Program-made: the position numbers and the translations under genes
In this document: in pieces, positions 43,593 to 52,834 of the stretch
Position numbering within the stretch: the stretch's first letter is position 1
How the letters are laid out: every line of letters begins with the position of its first letter
The notes under the pieces: generated by a model
Told to the model about the DNA's origin: nothing
What the model saw: only the letters and a program-made list of their open reading frames with translations
Database searches by the model: none
Origin: Xanthomonas floridensis
GTDB taxonomy: Bacteria; Pseudomonadota; Gammaproteobacteria; Xanthomonadales; Xanthomonadaceae
Assembly (NCBI RefSeq): GCF_001642575.1
Contig: NZ_LXNG01000021.1
Coordinates: 24,270 to 88,269, forward strand
Length of the DNA: 64,000 nt
Direction of reading: 5' to 3'

Positions 43593-44225
43593 TTACGTGC
43601 GCCCGTACAGCGCCAGGAACATCTCCACCGCAGACTCGGCCACCTGTGTCTGCTGGTCGGCCGATAGCGGCGGCTGGCCCAGCGCCAGCTGCGGCCAGAA
43701 CGCAAAGCCCTTGATCAGCGACTGCAGCTGTTGCGAGGCGAATTCCGGGTCCACCGGCGCCAGGCGGCCATCGGCCAGTGCCGCGCGCAGCCAGGTGGTG
43801 GTGCCCTCTTCCTTGCTGCCCAGTTGCGCCAGCAGTGCGCGGGCGCGTTCGGGCGAGTGGATGCCTTCTGCGATCGCCACGCGCGACAGATCGATAAAGG
43901 CCGCATCGTCGAGTAACCGCAGCTTTTGCTGCAGCAATTGCGTCAACTGCGTGCGCAATGATTGGTCTGGGCGATAGGCCAGGCTCACGGCCTCGGCACT
44001 GCGTTGCCATAGCCCGCGCAGGATCTCGCCGAACAAGGCGTCCTTGCTGGGGAAATGGTTGTAGACGGTGCGCTTGGAGACACCAGCGGCGGCGGCGACC
44101 CGATCCATGCTGGTGGCCTCGAACCCGTGCTGGCGGAACTGTGCGATGGCCGCCTCAAGGATGGCGTGGCGCTTGCGGTCGGTGAGCCGCTGCGGCGCCG
44201 GGGCCGAATCGGATGAACTGGACAT
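43593..44225 (-). CDS. TetR-family regulator of the MBL/SDR locus
   Basis: A 210-aa TetR/AcrR repressor with helix-turn-helix ATSMDRVAAAAGVSKRTVYNHFPSKDALF. The C-terminal domain resembles the AefR-like TetR_C group (FIDLSRVAIAEG, TTTWLRAALADGRL). It is divergent from the MBL-fold and SDR genes and separated by only 64 bases that include a strong palindrome, so it most likely represses them. The inducer is unknown. ATG 44225 gives a normal N terminus. Confidence 0.83.
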   Translation of the reverse strand: MSSSSDSAPAPQRLTDRKRHAILEAAIAQFRQHGFEATSMDRVAAAAGVSKRTVYNHFPSKDALFGEILRGLWQRSAEAVSLAYRPDQSLRTQLTQLLQQKLRLLDDAAFIDLSRVAIAEGIHSPERARALLAQLGSKEEGTTTWLRAALADGRLAPVDPEFASQQLQSLIKGFAFWPQLALGQPPLSADQQTQVAESAVEMFLALYGRT

Positions 44226-44266
44226 GGCTGCATGTTACACCCGTCAGTTTACATTTGCCCAATAAA

Positions 44267-44281
44267 ACTACACTGTGTAGT
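44267..44281. promoter_or_regulatory. TetR operator candidate
   Basis: ACTACA-CTG-TGTAGT is a perfect 6-bp inverted repeat between the divergent TetR and MBL genes, 8 bases upstream of the MBL ATG. Confidence 0.6.
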
Positions 44282-44289
44282 GTAAGTTA

Positions 44290-45389
44290 ATGGCTACTTT
44301 CCATGTTCGCCCCTCCCCAACGATGGAACCTGTCGTGCTCACCCAGTCCCGTCAGCTGCCCCACGCCGCATCGCACGCCGCTTCGCCGCAATTTCGCAAG
44401 GGGCGCTTTCGCAACACACTGCCGACTTCGCTCAGCACCCCCGGAGCTCTGGGCGGGCTGCGCTTGCTGTGGGAGGTGTTGTTCAACAAGCCGGCCCACA
44501 CAGTGCCGTCGCAGGCACTGCCGGTCACGCCGTTGACTGCGGCGCAGGTGCAGGCCGCGCCGGATCACAGCCTGTTCCGGCTGGGCCACTCCACCGTGTT
44601 GATGAAGCTGGGTGGCGGCCTGTGGCTGACCGACCCGGTGTTTTCCAAGCGCGCGTCGCCGTTTGCGTTTGCCGGGCCCAAGCGCTTCCATGCGCCGCCG
44701 ATCGCACTGGATGCGTTGCCGCCGCTGGCCGGGGTGATCCTGTCGCACAACCATTACGACCACCTGGACCGCGCCACCATCCGTGCGTTGGCCGACCGCG
44801 TCGGCGTGTTCGTCGCGCCGCTGGGTGTGGGCGATCTGCTGGTGCGCTGGGGCGTGGATCCGGCCAAGGTGCAGCAGCTGGACTGGTGGCAGTCGGTGCA
44901 GCTCGATGGCCTGACGCTCACCGCCACGCCGTCGCGGCATTTCTCGGGACGCGGCCTGTTCGATCGCGACCGCACGCTGTGGTGCTCGTGGGCGATCCAG
45001 GATGCCGACCTGCGCGTGTTCTTCAGCGGCGACGGTGGTTACGGCCCGCATTTCAAGGCGATCGGCCAGCGCCTGGGGCCATTCGATGTGGCGCTGATCG
45101 AAAACGGCGCCTACGACCAACTGTGGCCGGATGTGCACATGCAGCCAGAGCAGAGCCTGCAGGCCTGCATCGACATCGGCGGCCGCACCCTGCTGCCGAT
45201 CCACAACGGCACCTTCGATCTGGCCATGCATGTCTGGTCCGAACCGTTCGAGCGCATCGTCGCGCTGGCGCGGCCGCCAACGTGCCGCTGACCACGCCGC
45301 ACATGGGCGAGCGGGTGGATCTGCGCCAGCCGGCCACCGGCGAGCGCTGGTGGCGCATGCTGCCCGAAACGCGGGCGCTGGCGCAATGA
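44290..45389 (+). pseudogene. MBL-fold metallohydrolase (UlaG/NAPE-PLD-like), frameshifted near the 3' end
   Basis: Metallo-beta-lactamase-fold enzyme. The metal motif is ILSHNHYDHLDRA (HxHxDH pattern), with FFSGDGGYG and LLPIHNGTFDLAMHVW later, in the order of UlaG-like lactonase and phosphodiesterase homologues. The frame from ATG 44290 stops at 45291 with an abnormal tail (PPTCR). The expected C terminus (AANVPLTTPHMGERVDL) resumes in another frame and ends at 45389, overlapping the SDR start by four bases. A single missing G near 45270-45276 (GCGCGGCC rather than GCGCGGGCC) explains this. About 40 residues are affected; most catalytic ligands remain, so partial function or a sequencing error is possible. 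Confidence 0.72.
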
Positions 45390-46315
45390 GCGGCTGGACG
45401 CTGGCCGACCTGCCGCCGCAGCGGGCGCGGGTGGCCGTGATCACCGGCGCCAGTCCCGGCGGGCTGGGCTTTGAGACCGCGCTGGCCCTGGCCGGTGCCG
45501 GGGCCAGCCTGGTGCTGACCGCGCGCAATCCCGACAAGGGCCAGGCCGCGCGGCAGGCGCTGCTTGCCCGGTATCCGGATGCCAATGTGCGCGTGGAAGC
45601 ACTGGATCTTGCGCAGCTGGCATCGGTGCGCGCATTCGCCGAACGGCTGGGCGCGCAGCAGCCACGCGTGGACCTGCTGATCAACAACGCCGGCGTGATG
45701 GCGCCACCACAGCGGCAGACCACCGCCGACGGGATGGAGCTGCAGTTCGGCAGCAATTATCTGGCGCATTTCGCACTGACCGCGCAGCTGCTGCCGTTGC
45801 TGCGCGCGGCAGCGGCGCCGCGCGTGGTCAACCTGTCGAGTCTGGCGCATCGCAGTGCCCGCATCGATTTCGACGATCTGCAGAGCGCACGCCCGTATCG
45901 CCCGTGGAAGGCGTATGGCCAGTCAAAGTTGGCAATGCTGATTTTCAGCATGGAGCTGCAGCGACGCAGCGATGCGCAGGGTTGGAACGTGCGCGCCATC
46001 GCCGCGCATCCCGGTCTGGCGCGTACCGCCTTGATCGCCAACGGACCGGCGGCCGGCGGTCGCCGCACCGCGATCGGTGCAGCGACCGCGCTACTGGGGC
46101 CTTACATCAGCCACTCCGCGGCCGCTGGCGCGCTCCCCACGTTGTATGCCGCCACCGACCCGCAGGCACAGGGCGGCGGGTATTACGGCCCGGATGGCCT
46201 GTTCGAACTGAAGGGCGCCCCCGCCCCTGCCATCATCGCCCGCCAGGTCCAAGACCGACAGGTGGCAACGCGCTTGTGGGAAACCTCCTGCACGCTGGCG
46301 GATGTGGCGTTCTGA
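45386..46315 (+). CDS. Short-chain dehydrogenase/reductase (retinol-dehydrogenase-like)
   Basis: A 309-aa NAD(P)-dependent SDR. The cofactor motif is VITGASPGGLGFETA (TGxxxGxG). NNAGVMAPP and the catalytic Ser/Tyr/Lys set, NLSSLAH (Ser) and YGQSKLAM (Tyr-x-x-x-Lys), are present, as is HPGLARTALI. The form resembles the WW-domain oxidoreductase/retinol dehydrogenase branch. The substrate is unknown. It overlaps the MBL gene by four bases (ATGA) and is probably controlled by the same divergent TetR regulator. Confidence 0.88.
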   Translation: MSGWTLADLPPQRARVAVITGASPGGLGFETALALAGAGASLVLTARNPDKGQAARQALLARYPDANVRVEALDLAQLASVRAFAERLGAQQPRVDLLINNAGVMAPPQRQTTADGMELQFGSNYLAHFALTAQLLPLLRAAAAPRVVNLSSLAHRSARIDFDDLQSARPYRPWKAYGQSKLAMLIFSMELQRRSDAQGWNVRAIAAHPGLARTALIANGPAAGGRRTAIGAATALLGPYISHSAAAGALPTLYAATDPQAQGGGYYGPDGLFELKGAPAPAIIARQVQDRQVATRLWETSCTLADVAF

Positions 46316-46611
46316 TCACGACGCGCTGCAGGCGGTTGCGCATGGCCTGCGGGTGTTCGCCCGCAGCCCGTACGCGCTGTGCGGGCACCGCCGCGTCGGT
46401 GGCTAGAGCCGGTTCCACTCCAGGCCTTCGCCGCTTGCCGTCCCGGCATGCGGATTGGCAAGCCAATGGCGAAAGCAGGGGGCAACAGCAACAGCGGTAG
46501 GTTTACCGCATGCTCCCGACTGCACCAACGCAAACGGGATGGCACACGGCCATCCCGTTTCGTCCATGACGTGCGCCCACCGGTGCAACCATCGCCACCC
46601 AAACGCATCGC
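46316..46611. terminator. Intergenic region with a terminator for the first M3 peptidase
   Basis: No gene is visible. At 46532-46560 a 12-bp stem (AAACGGGATGGC with GCCATCCCGTTT) around a 5-base loop lies downstream of the minus-strand peptidase gene that ends at 46612. The same GGGATGGC stem occurs beyond the second peptidase gene. Confidence 0.6.
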
Positions 46612-48777
46612 TTATTCGGTCAAACCACGATTCTCCAGCAGTGCCTTGATGCTGGGATCCCTGCCACGAAAATCGCGATACAGCTTGGTCACATCCACCG
46701 AATTGCCAGGCGCGAGAATCTTTGCGCGGAACAGATCCCCATTTTTTCGCGTCAAACCGCCGTTTTTGCTGATCCAGTCGAAGGCATCATCGTCGATGAC
46801 CTCCGACCAGAAGTAGGCGTAGTAGCTTGCCGCATACCCACGGCTCCAGATATGGTCAAAATAACTGGCGCCGTAGCGTGGCGGAACCTCGGGCAGATCC
46901 ACCTTGAACCGTTTCAGTGTGTCGCCCTGCAACGCATCCACTTCCTGTAACGGCGCCGCCGCCGGTTGACCATGCAGGGCAAGGTCCACGATCTGCGCTG
47001 CGAGTGACTCGGTTATCAGATAGCCGCTATTGAAGGTCTTTGCATCCTTCAGCTTCTTGACCAGCGCCTCCGGCATCGTCGCGCCGGTTTTGTAGTGCCG
47101 TGCGTAGTGTGCGAAAACGGCCGGATCGGTCGCCCAATGCTCATTGAACTGCGAGGGGAATTCGGCAAAATCCCGCGGCGTAAAGGCGCTGTCCAACGAG
47201 GAATACTTCACTGTCGACAACATGTAGTGCAAGGCATGCCCGAACTCATGAAACATGGTGGTGACTTCTTCCATGCTCAGCAGTGCAGGCTGGCCATTGG
47301 CCGGCTTGGTAAAGTTGCACACGTTGTAGACCACCGACTTGCTGCCAGCAAGCCCGCTGCGTTGGACCAGGGAGCCTGCCCACGAACCACCGGACTTGCT
47401 CTCCCGCTGAAAGTAGTCGGTGTAGAACAACGCCAGTGAGGTGCCGTCTACGTCGAAGACCTCATAGACCTTCACGTCGGGATGATAGGTCGGGATATCA
47501 GTGCGCTGCTTGAAGGTGATTCCATACAGCTGCGTAGCCGCGTAGAAGACACCATCGGTGAGCACGGTGTCCAAAGCGAAGTACGGCTTGATCTGCGATT
47601 CGTCCAGGTCGTACTTGGCCTTGCGCACCTGCTCGGCGTAAAAATCCCAATCCGACGCAGCCAGCGTGAAGCCGCCATGTTGCGCATCGATCAACGCCTG
47701 GATCTGTGCCGCTTCGCGGCGTGCCTTGGCAGTGGCAGCGGGGACGGTGTCGATCAGCAGCTTCAGTGCCGCCTGCGGCGTCGCGGCCATCTGGTTGCGC
47801 AGACTGTAGGCAGCATAGCTGTCGTAGCCCAGCAGCCTGGCATGGTCCGCACGCACCTGCAGCAAGCGCTTGATGGTGTCACGGGTATCGTTGGCATCGC
47901 CCTGCTCGGCCCGTTGTTCCGAGGCCTGCAGGATTTGTGCACGCAACGCGCGGTCCTTCAGCGAGGTCAGCATCGGCTGCCGGGTGGTGTTTTGCAGATT
48001 CAGCAGATACTTGCCCTCAAGCTTGCGCGCCTTGGCGGCAGCGGCAGCGGCGGCGATATCGCTCTCGCTCATGCCTTCGAGCCTTGCCTTATCGTCGACC
48101 ACCACTGCAGCGGCCAACGCCGCAGCCGTCAATTTCTTGTGGTACTGCGTGGTGAGGTTGGTCTCTTCCAGATTGAGGTTACGCAGGGTGGCTTTGTCAG
48201 CGTCCGACAGTTGCGCCCCGGCATTGATGAAGCTGTCGTAGTCGTGTTCGAGCAAGCGCAGCTGTTCCGGAGCCAGTGCGAGCCTATGGCGTTGATCGTA
48301 AATGGCCTTGAAGCGCGCAAACAGCTTCGCATCCAGTGCAATCTCATCACCAAGCGCAGATAGCTTGGGGCCGATTGCTTCTTCGATTTTCTGACGCGCA
48401 TCGTTGGTATCGGCGGTCGAAACGCCGAAGAAGATATTGGAGACGTAGGCGAGTGTTGAACCGCTACGCTCCAACGCCTCAACCGTGTTTTCGAAGGTGG
48501 GCGGCGCGGGGTTTTCGGTGATTTCTCTTAATTCGCGCCGGTTCAGGCGAATGCCTTCTTCTAAGGCGGGCAGATAATCGCTATCGCGAATCTTGTCGAA
48601 TGGCGGCGCGTTAAACGGCAGCGTGTTGGGCGCAAGCAGTGGATTGGACGCCAGATCGCCTGCTGGGTTCGCCGTTGCTGAACCCGTGGCGACGGATGTG
48701 GTCCGCGGCGACTCTTTTGCAGAACAGGCGACTAGCGCAAAGGTAACCGCAGCAGCCAAAATAAGTGAACGTTGCAT
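46612..48777 (-). CDS. M3-family peptidyl-dipeptidase lipoprotein (copy 1)
   Basis: A 721-aa zinc metallopeptidase of the Dcp/oligopeptidase A family, exported as a lipoprotein (MQRSLILAAAVTFALVACS, lipobox VAC-S). The active site is HEFGHALHYM with His and Glu at about residues 509-513, followed by the family Glu further on (ESLAAQIVDLAL region). It probably trims dipeptides from peptides in the periplasm. It is 721 aa, exactly as long as the neighbour at 49006, with matching domain order. Codon use here is visibly richer in A/T third positions than in copy 2. ATG 48777 is chosen to give the lipobox. Confidence 0.9.
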   Translation of the reverse strand: MQRSLILAAAVTFALVACSAKESPRTTSVATGSATANPAGDLASNPLLAPNTLPFNAPPFDKIRDSDYLPALEEGIRLNRRELREITENPAPPTFENTVEALERSGSTLAYVSNIFFGVSTADTNDARQKIEEAIGPKLSALGDEIALDAKLFARFKAIYDQRHRLALAPEQLRLLEHDYDSFINAGAQLSDADKATLRNLNLEETNLTTQYHKKLTAAALAAAVVVDDKARLEGMSESDIAAAAAAAKARKLEGKYLLNLQNTTRQPMLTSLKDRALRAQILQASEQRAEQGDANDTRDTIKRLLQVRADHARLLGYDSYAAYSLRNQMAATPQAALKLLIDTVPAATAKARREAAQIQALIDAQHGGFTLAASDWDFYAEQVRKAKYDLDESQIKPYFALDTVLTDGVFYAATQLYGITFKQRTDIPTYHPDVKVYEVFDVDGTSLALFYTDYFQRESKSGGSWAGSLVQRSGLAGSKSVVYNVCNFTKPANGQPALLSMEEVTTMFHEFGHALHYMLSTVKYSSLDSAFTPRDFAEFPSQFNEHWATDPAVFAHYARHYKTGATMPEALVKKLKDAKTFNSGYLITESLAAQIVDLALHGQPAAAPLQEVDALQGDTLKRFKVDLPEVPPRYGASYFDHIWSRGYAASYYAYFWSEVIDDDAFDWISKNGGLTRKNGDLFRAKILAPGNSVDVTKLYRDFRGRDPSIKALLENRGLTE

Positions 48778-48949
48778 GGTGTATCGATTCTGCAGGAAGT
48801 GTAACCAACACAGAACCGATGCCTTGACGTCCTGCATCGGGCCCTGCATGAGAAGGGCAAGCGACGCGAGCGTGCGTCGCGTTAGCGGCCGCACAGACTA
48901 TGGGCAATGCCTGCATGGCTATCGGCGCAAACGGAATCCTTGGCTGCAA

Positions 48950-48986
48950 AAACGAAACGGGATGGCAGCGCCATCCCGTTTCGTTT
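48950..48986 (-). terminator. Terminator after the second M3 peptidase gene
   Basis: A 17-bp perfect stem (48950-48966 with 48970-48986, loop AGC) is followed on the minus strand by a run of T residues. It lies 20 bases past the stop of the gene at 49006 and before copy 1, so the two paralogues are transcribed separately. Confidence 0.85.
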
Positions 48987-49005
48987 ATCGCTTAGACAGC
49001 GCCGA

Positions 49006-51171
49006 TTACTCGGTCAAACCGCGATTCTCCAGCAGCGCCTTGACGCTGGGATCCTTGCCGCGGAAATCGCGATACAGCGTAGCCAGGTCGACCGTGTTAC
49101 CACGCGAGAGAATCTTGGCGCGGAAGGTGTCGCCGTTCTTGCGGGTCAGGCCGCCGTTTTCCTTGAACCATTCGAACGCATCGTCATCGAGCACTTCCGA
49201 CCAGAAGTACGCGTAGTAACCGGCCGAATAACCGCCGCCCCAGATATGGTCGAAATAGGTGCTGCGGTAACGCGGGGGCACTTCGGCCAGGTCTACCTTG
49301 AAGCGCTTCAGCGCATCGGCTTCGTACTTGCTTACATCCTGCAGCGGCGCATCGGCTGGCTGGGTGTGCCAGGCCAGATCCAGCAACGCGGCCGACAGGT
49401 ACTCGGTGGTGGCGTAGCCGCTGTTGAAGGTCTTGGCCTTCTTGATCTTCTCCACCAGCTCGGCCGGCATCGGCGCGCCGGTCTGGTAGTGCTTGGCGTA
49501 GTTGGCGAAGACCTTGGGATCGGAGGCCCAGTGCTCGTTGAACTGCGAGGGGAATTCCACGAAATCGCGCGAGGTGCTGGTGCCGGCGATGGAGGGGTAC
49601 TTCACCTTGGAGAACATGCCATGCAGCGCGTGGCCGAACTCATGGAACAGCGTGGTGACGTCGTCGAAACTCAGCAGCGCCGGCTGGCCAGCAGCGGGCT
49701 TGGTGAAGTTGCACACGTTGTAGACCACCGGCTTGGCGCCGGTGAGGCCGTCCTGTTCGACGAACACGTCCATCCAGGCGCCGCCGGACTTGCTGTCGCG
49801 CTTGAAGTAGTCGGTGTAGAACAGCGCCATCGAGGTGCCGTCGGCATCGAAGACTTCATACACCTTCATGTCGGCGTGGTAGGTCGGAATGTCGGTGCGC
49901 TGCTTGAAGGTGATGCCATACAGCTGCGTAGCCGCATAAAACACGCCGTTCTGCAGCACGTTGTCCAGCTCGAAGTACGGCTTGATCTGCGCCTCGTCCA
50001 GGTCGTACTTGGCCTTGCGCACCTGCTCGGCGTAGAAATCCCAATCGGACGCGGCGAGTTTGAAATCGCCCTTCTGAGCGTCGATCACCTTCTGCATCTC
50101 GGCCACTTCGCGGCGCGCCTTGGCGGTGGCCGCCGGCACGGTGTCTGTCAGCAGCTTCAGCGCCGCCTCCGGGGTCTTGGCCATCTGGTCGCCCAGGCTG
50201 TAGGCGGCGTAGTTGTCGAAGCCGAGCAGCTTGGCTTTTTGCGCGCGCAGCTGTGCCAGGCGCTGGATGGTCTGGCGGGTGTCGTTGGCATCGCCCTTTT
50301 CTGCGCGCGTTTCCGAGGCCTTGAGCACGTCGGCGCGCAGCTGGCGGTCCTTCAGCGAGGCCAGTACCGGTTGCTGCGTGGTGTTCTGCAAGGTCAGCAG
50401 ATATTTGCCGTCGAGCTTGCGCGCCTTGGCAGCATCGGCGGCGGCGGCGATATCGCCTTCGCTCAGACCATCGAGCCTGGCTTTGTCGTCCACCACCACC
50501 GCACCGGCGGCCGAGGCGGCGACCAGGCGGGTATGAAACTGGGTGGACAGCGTGGTTTCTTCCACGTTGAGCTTGCGCAGGCTGTCCTTGTCGGCATCGG
50601 AGAGCTGCGCACCGGCGCGTACCAGTTCTTCGTAATCGCGCTCGAGCAGGCGCTTCTGTTCCGGCTCCAGCTTCAACGTGTCGCGCTGGTCGTAGAGAGT
50701 CTTGACGCGCGCGAACAGCTTGGGATCGAGATTGATCTCGTCCTGGTGCGCGGCCAGCTTGGGCGCGATCTCTTCCTGGATCTTCTGGCGTGCGTCGCTG
50801 GTATCGGCCTGGACCAGCCCGAAGAAGATGCGCGAGACGCGCGTGAGCGTTTCGCCACTGCGCTCCATCGCCTCGATGGTGTTGTCGAAGGTGGGCGGCT
50901 CACTGTTGTCGGCAATCTTGCGCATGTCGGCCAGGTGCTGGCGCATGCCTTCTTCGAACGCGGGCAGGTAGTCGCTGTCCTTGATCTTGTCGAACGGCGG
51001 CGCCTGGAATGGCAGCGTGCTGGCGGTCAGCAACGGGTTCGGCGCTGCGTCCGCGGCTGGCGTGGTGGTCTTTTCGGGCACGGTGGTGGACTCCTTACCG
51101 GATGGCTCTTTTCCAGAACATGCGGCCAGTGCCAGGGTGATGGCAGCGGCCAGAACGACGGTACGCGACAT
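49006..51171 (-). CDS. M3-family peptidyl-dipeptidase lipoprotein (copy 2)
   Basis: A 721-aa M3 peptidase lipoprotein (MSRTVVLAAAITLALAACSG, lipobox LAAC). The zinc motif is HEFGHALHGMFS. Segments such as FYAEQVRKAKYDLDE, the TYHAD and DVFVEQDGLTG stretches, and NSGYATTEYLSAALLDLAWH parallel copy 1 along the full length. It has the higher-GC codon use usual for this genome, so it is likely the older or more highly expressed gene. It is transcribed first in the minus direction and has its own terminator. The starting ATG at 51171 begins MSRTVVLAA. Confidence 0.9.
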   Translation of the reverse strand: MSRTVVLAAAITLALAACSGKEPSGKESTTVPEKTTTPAADAAPNPLLTASTLPFQAPPFDKIKDSDYLPAFEEGMRQHLADMRKIADNSEPPTFDNTIEAMERSGETLTRVSRIFFGLVQADTSDARQKIQEEIAPKLAAHQDEINLDPKLFARVKTLYDQRDTLKLEPEQKRLLERDYEELVRAGAQLSDADKDSLRKLNVEETTLSTQFHTRLVAASAAGAVVVDDKARLDGLSEGDIAAAADAAKARKLDGKYLLTLQNTTQQPVLASLKDRQLRADVLKASETRAEKGDANDTRQTIQRLAQLRAQKAKLLGFDNYAAYSLGDQMAKTPEAALKLLTDTVPAATAKARREVAEMQKVIDAQKGDFKLAASDWDFYAEQVRKAKYDLDEAQIKPYFELDNVLQNGVFYAATQLYGITFKQRTDIPTYHADMKVYEVFDADGTSMALFYTDYFKRDSKSGGAWMDVFVEQDGLTGAKPVVYNVCNFTKPAAGQPALLSFDDVTTLFHEFGHALHGMFSKVKYPSIAGTSTSRDFVEFPSQFNEHWASDPKVFANYAKHYQTGAPMPAELVEKIKKAKTFNSGYATTEYLSAALLDLAWHTQPADAPLQDVSKYEADALKRFKVDLAEVPPRYRSTYFDHIWGGGYSAGYYAYFWSEVLDDDAFEWFKENGGLTRKNGDTFRAKILSRGNTVDLATLYRDFRGKDPSVKALLENRGLTE

Positions 51172-51302
51172 GGCGTGTGATTCCCTGAGTGGTTGTTACG
51201 GCAGCCGGTCACGCTAGCGGGTTTCGCAACCGCTGGCATGTGCCGTTGGCTTGGGTGGTGGGGCGGTGTTGGCGACTGGGAGGCTTGGTCGCGGCTGGTG
51301 CG

Positions 51303-51347
51303 CCCTCATCCGCCCTTCGGGCACCTTCTCCCGCACGCGGGAGAAGG
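51303..51347. repeat. REP-like element, left copy
   Basis: CCCTCATCCGCCCTTCGGGC followed by ACCTTCTCCCGCACGCGGGAGAAGG. The last part is an imperfect hairpin. The same element in inverse orientation is at 51545-51591, and related copies occur near 366-421 and 55184-55229. Confidence 0.8.
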
Positions 51348-51350
51348 AGA

Positions 51351-51521
51351 TGCCTGCTTGTGGAAGAAGGAGATGCCTGCTTGTGGAAGAAGGAGATGCC
51401 TGCTTGTGGAAGAAGGAGATGCCTGCTTGTGGAAGAAGGAGACGCCTGCTTGTGGAAGAAGGAGACGCCTGCTTGTGGAAGAAGGAGACGCCTGCTTGTG
51501 GAAGAAGGAGATGCCTGCTTG
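51351..51521. repeat. 23-bp minisatellite, about eight units
   Basis: TGCCTGCTTGTGGAAGAAGG (first 20 bases of a 23-base unit) begins at 51351, 51374, 51397, 51420, 51443, 51466, 51489 and 51512. Units 5-7 start with C instead of T; the last is cut short (GTGGACGCGAGG). The array lies between the two inverted REP-like elements, and 23 is not a multiple of three, so any reading frame cycles through all three phases yet no stop occurs in any of the six frames. It is intergenic between the M3 peptidase and the isoaspartyl peptidase. Confidence 0.85.
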
Positions 51522-51544
51522 TGGACGCGAGGAGTCGTGAATTT

Positions 51545-51591
51545 CCCTTCTCCCCTGCAGGGGAGAAGGTGCCCGAAGGGCGGATGAGGGC
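51545..51591. repeat. REP-like element, right copy (inverted)
   Basis: CCCTTCTCCCCTGCAGGGG, then AGAAGGTGCCCGAAGGGCGG and ATGAGGGCG: nearly identical to the reverse complement of the left copy. Together the two copies bracket the minisatellite. Confidence 0.8.
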
Positions 51592-51624
51592 GACTCCGGC
51601 CACACGCCACACCCGATCGCCCCG

Positions 51625-52635
51625 TCAGAGCGTTTCGTCCTTGAAGATCGCCACATGCGGGGTGCCGTCGGCGCCGATCCAGCCGCGGTACATGCCTTCG
51701 GTGTTGAATGGAAACGCCACGTTGCCCTGCGCGTCCAGCGCAATGGCGCCGCCATCGCCGCCGGCGGTGGGAATCTCCTGGTCGATCACCGCCTCGGCAG
51801 CCTGCTGCAACGACTGCCCGGCGTATTTCATGCGTGCGCAGATGTCGTAGGCCGCCACCGCGCGGATGTAGAACTCACCCCAGCCGGTGCCGGAGACGGC
51901 GCACTGCGCATTGGCATAGGTGCCGGCGCCGATGATGGGCGCATCGCCCACGCGGCCGTAGCGCTTGTTGGTCATGCCGCCGGTGGAAGTGCCAGCGGCC
52001 AGATGGCCGTCGCGGTCCAGCGCCAGCGCGCCGACGGTACCGAAATGCTTGGCGGTTTCCAGATCCAGCGCCGCCTGCGCCTGCCGATCGCCGGCCTCGG
52101 CCTTGAGCGCCTTCTGCAGCTGCTGCCAGCGCTTGTCGGTGCGGAAGTACGACGGATCGACCAGGGTGACGCCCTGTTCGCGCGCGAACTGCTCGGCGCC
52201 GTCGCCGACCAGCATCACGTGCCTGGAGCGGTCCATGACGCGGCGTGCCAGCTGGATCGGGTTCTTGACCGTGTGCACGCCGGCAATCGCCCCGGCCTTG
52301 CCGCTGGCGCCATCCATGATGGCCGCGTCCAGCTCGTTCTTGCCGTCGTGAGTGAACACCGCACCGCGTCCGGCATTGAACTGCGGCGCGTCCTCCAGCA
52401 CGGTGATGGTGGCGGCCACCGCCTCCACTGCGCTGCCGCCGCGGTTCAACACCGCATGCCCGGCACGCAGCGCGCGCTGCATCGCCTCACGTGCCTGGGC
52501 GTGTTCGTTGGGCGAGAGGCTGGATTTCTCCACGCCCGCACCGCCGTGGATCACCAGCATCGGCGTGGCTGCGAGCACCGGGCCGGTACATAGCAACAAG
52601 GACAGGCAAAGCGCGCGGGCGGATAAGCTGATCAT
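51625..52635 (-). CDS. iaaA: Isoaspartyl peptidase / L-asparaginase (type 2, Ntn hydrolase)
   Basis: A 336-aa Ntn-hydrolase precursor. It would self-cleave before Thr200 in FGTVGALALD, giving the nucleophile of the beta subunit, and removes isoaspartyl residues or hydrolyses asparagine. TSTGGMTNKRYGRVGDAPIIGAGTYA is the substrate-binding segment. A signal peptide (MISLSARALCLSLLLCTGPVLA) makes it periplasmic, unlike the cytosolic E. coli enzyme. GGAGG lies close to ATG 52635. The longer upstream frame to 52818 has no such signals. Confidence 0.93.
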   Translation of the reverse strand: MISLSARALCLSLLLCTGPVLAATPMLVIHGGAGVEKSSLSPNEHAQAREAMQRALRAGHAVLNRGGSAVEAVAATITVLEDAPQFNAGRGAVFTHDGKNELDAAIMDGASGKAGAIAGVHTVKNPIQLARRVMDRSRHVMLVGDGAEQFAREQGVTLVDPSYFRTDKRWQQLQKALKAEAGDRQAQAALDLETAKHFGTVGALALDRDGHLAAGTSTGGMTNKRYGRVGDAPIIGAGTYANAQCAVSGTGWGEFYIRAVAAYDICARMKYAGQSLQQAAEAVIDQEIPTAGGDGGAIALDAQGNVAFPFNTEGMYRGWIGADGTPHVAIFKDETL

Positions 52636-52834
52636 GATGTTTCCTCCTTGCAAGTGATCATGATAATCGGTGGGGCGGGCACGGGCCGGCTCTCTCTCGC
52701 TAGCGAGAAAGCCATGTTCGGCGTTGAGCGAGGCGTTCGGTTGCAAGTAGCCGCAGCACCGGAGTGAGGTGCTGCACGGGGCACGCAGGAGCTGAAGCAG
52801 CCAACCGATGAAAAACATCTAGCCTGCGCACTTT

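Noticed and set aside
48907..51180. A 757-codon plus-strand frame opposite the second M3 peptidase
   Set aside because: Antisense shadow of a well-conserved peptidase; high-GC codon bias creates such frames.
51351..51521. Possible CRISPR array
   Set aside because: The 23-bp units are contiguous with no spacers between them and no cas genes are nearby; it is a minisatellite.
51189..51850. Possible repeat protein encoded by the minisatellite (CLLVEEGDACLWKK-type repeats)
   Set aside because: All six frames are open because of the repeat, none has a convincing start or ribosome site, and the frame enters the antisense of the isoaspartyl peptidase gene.
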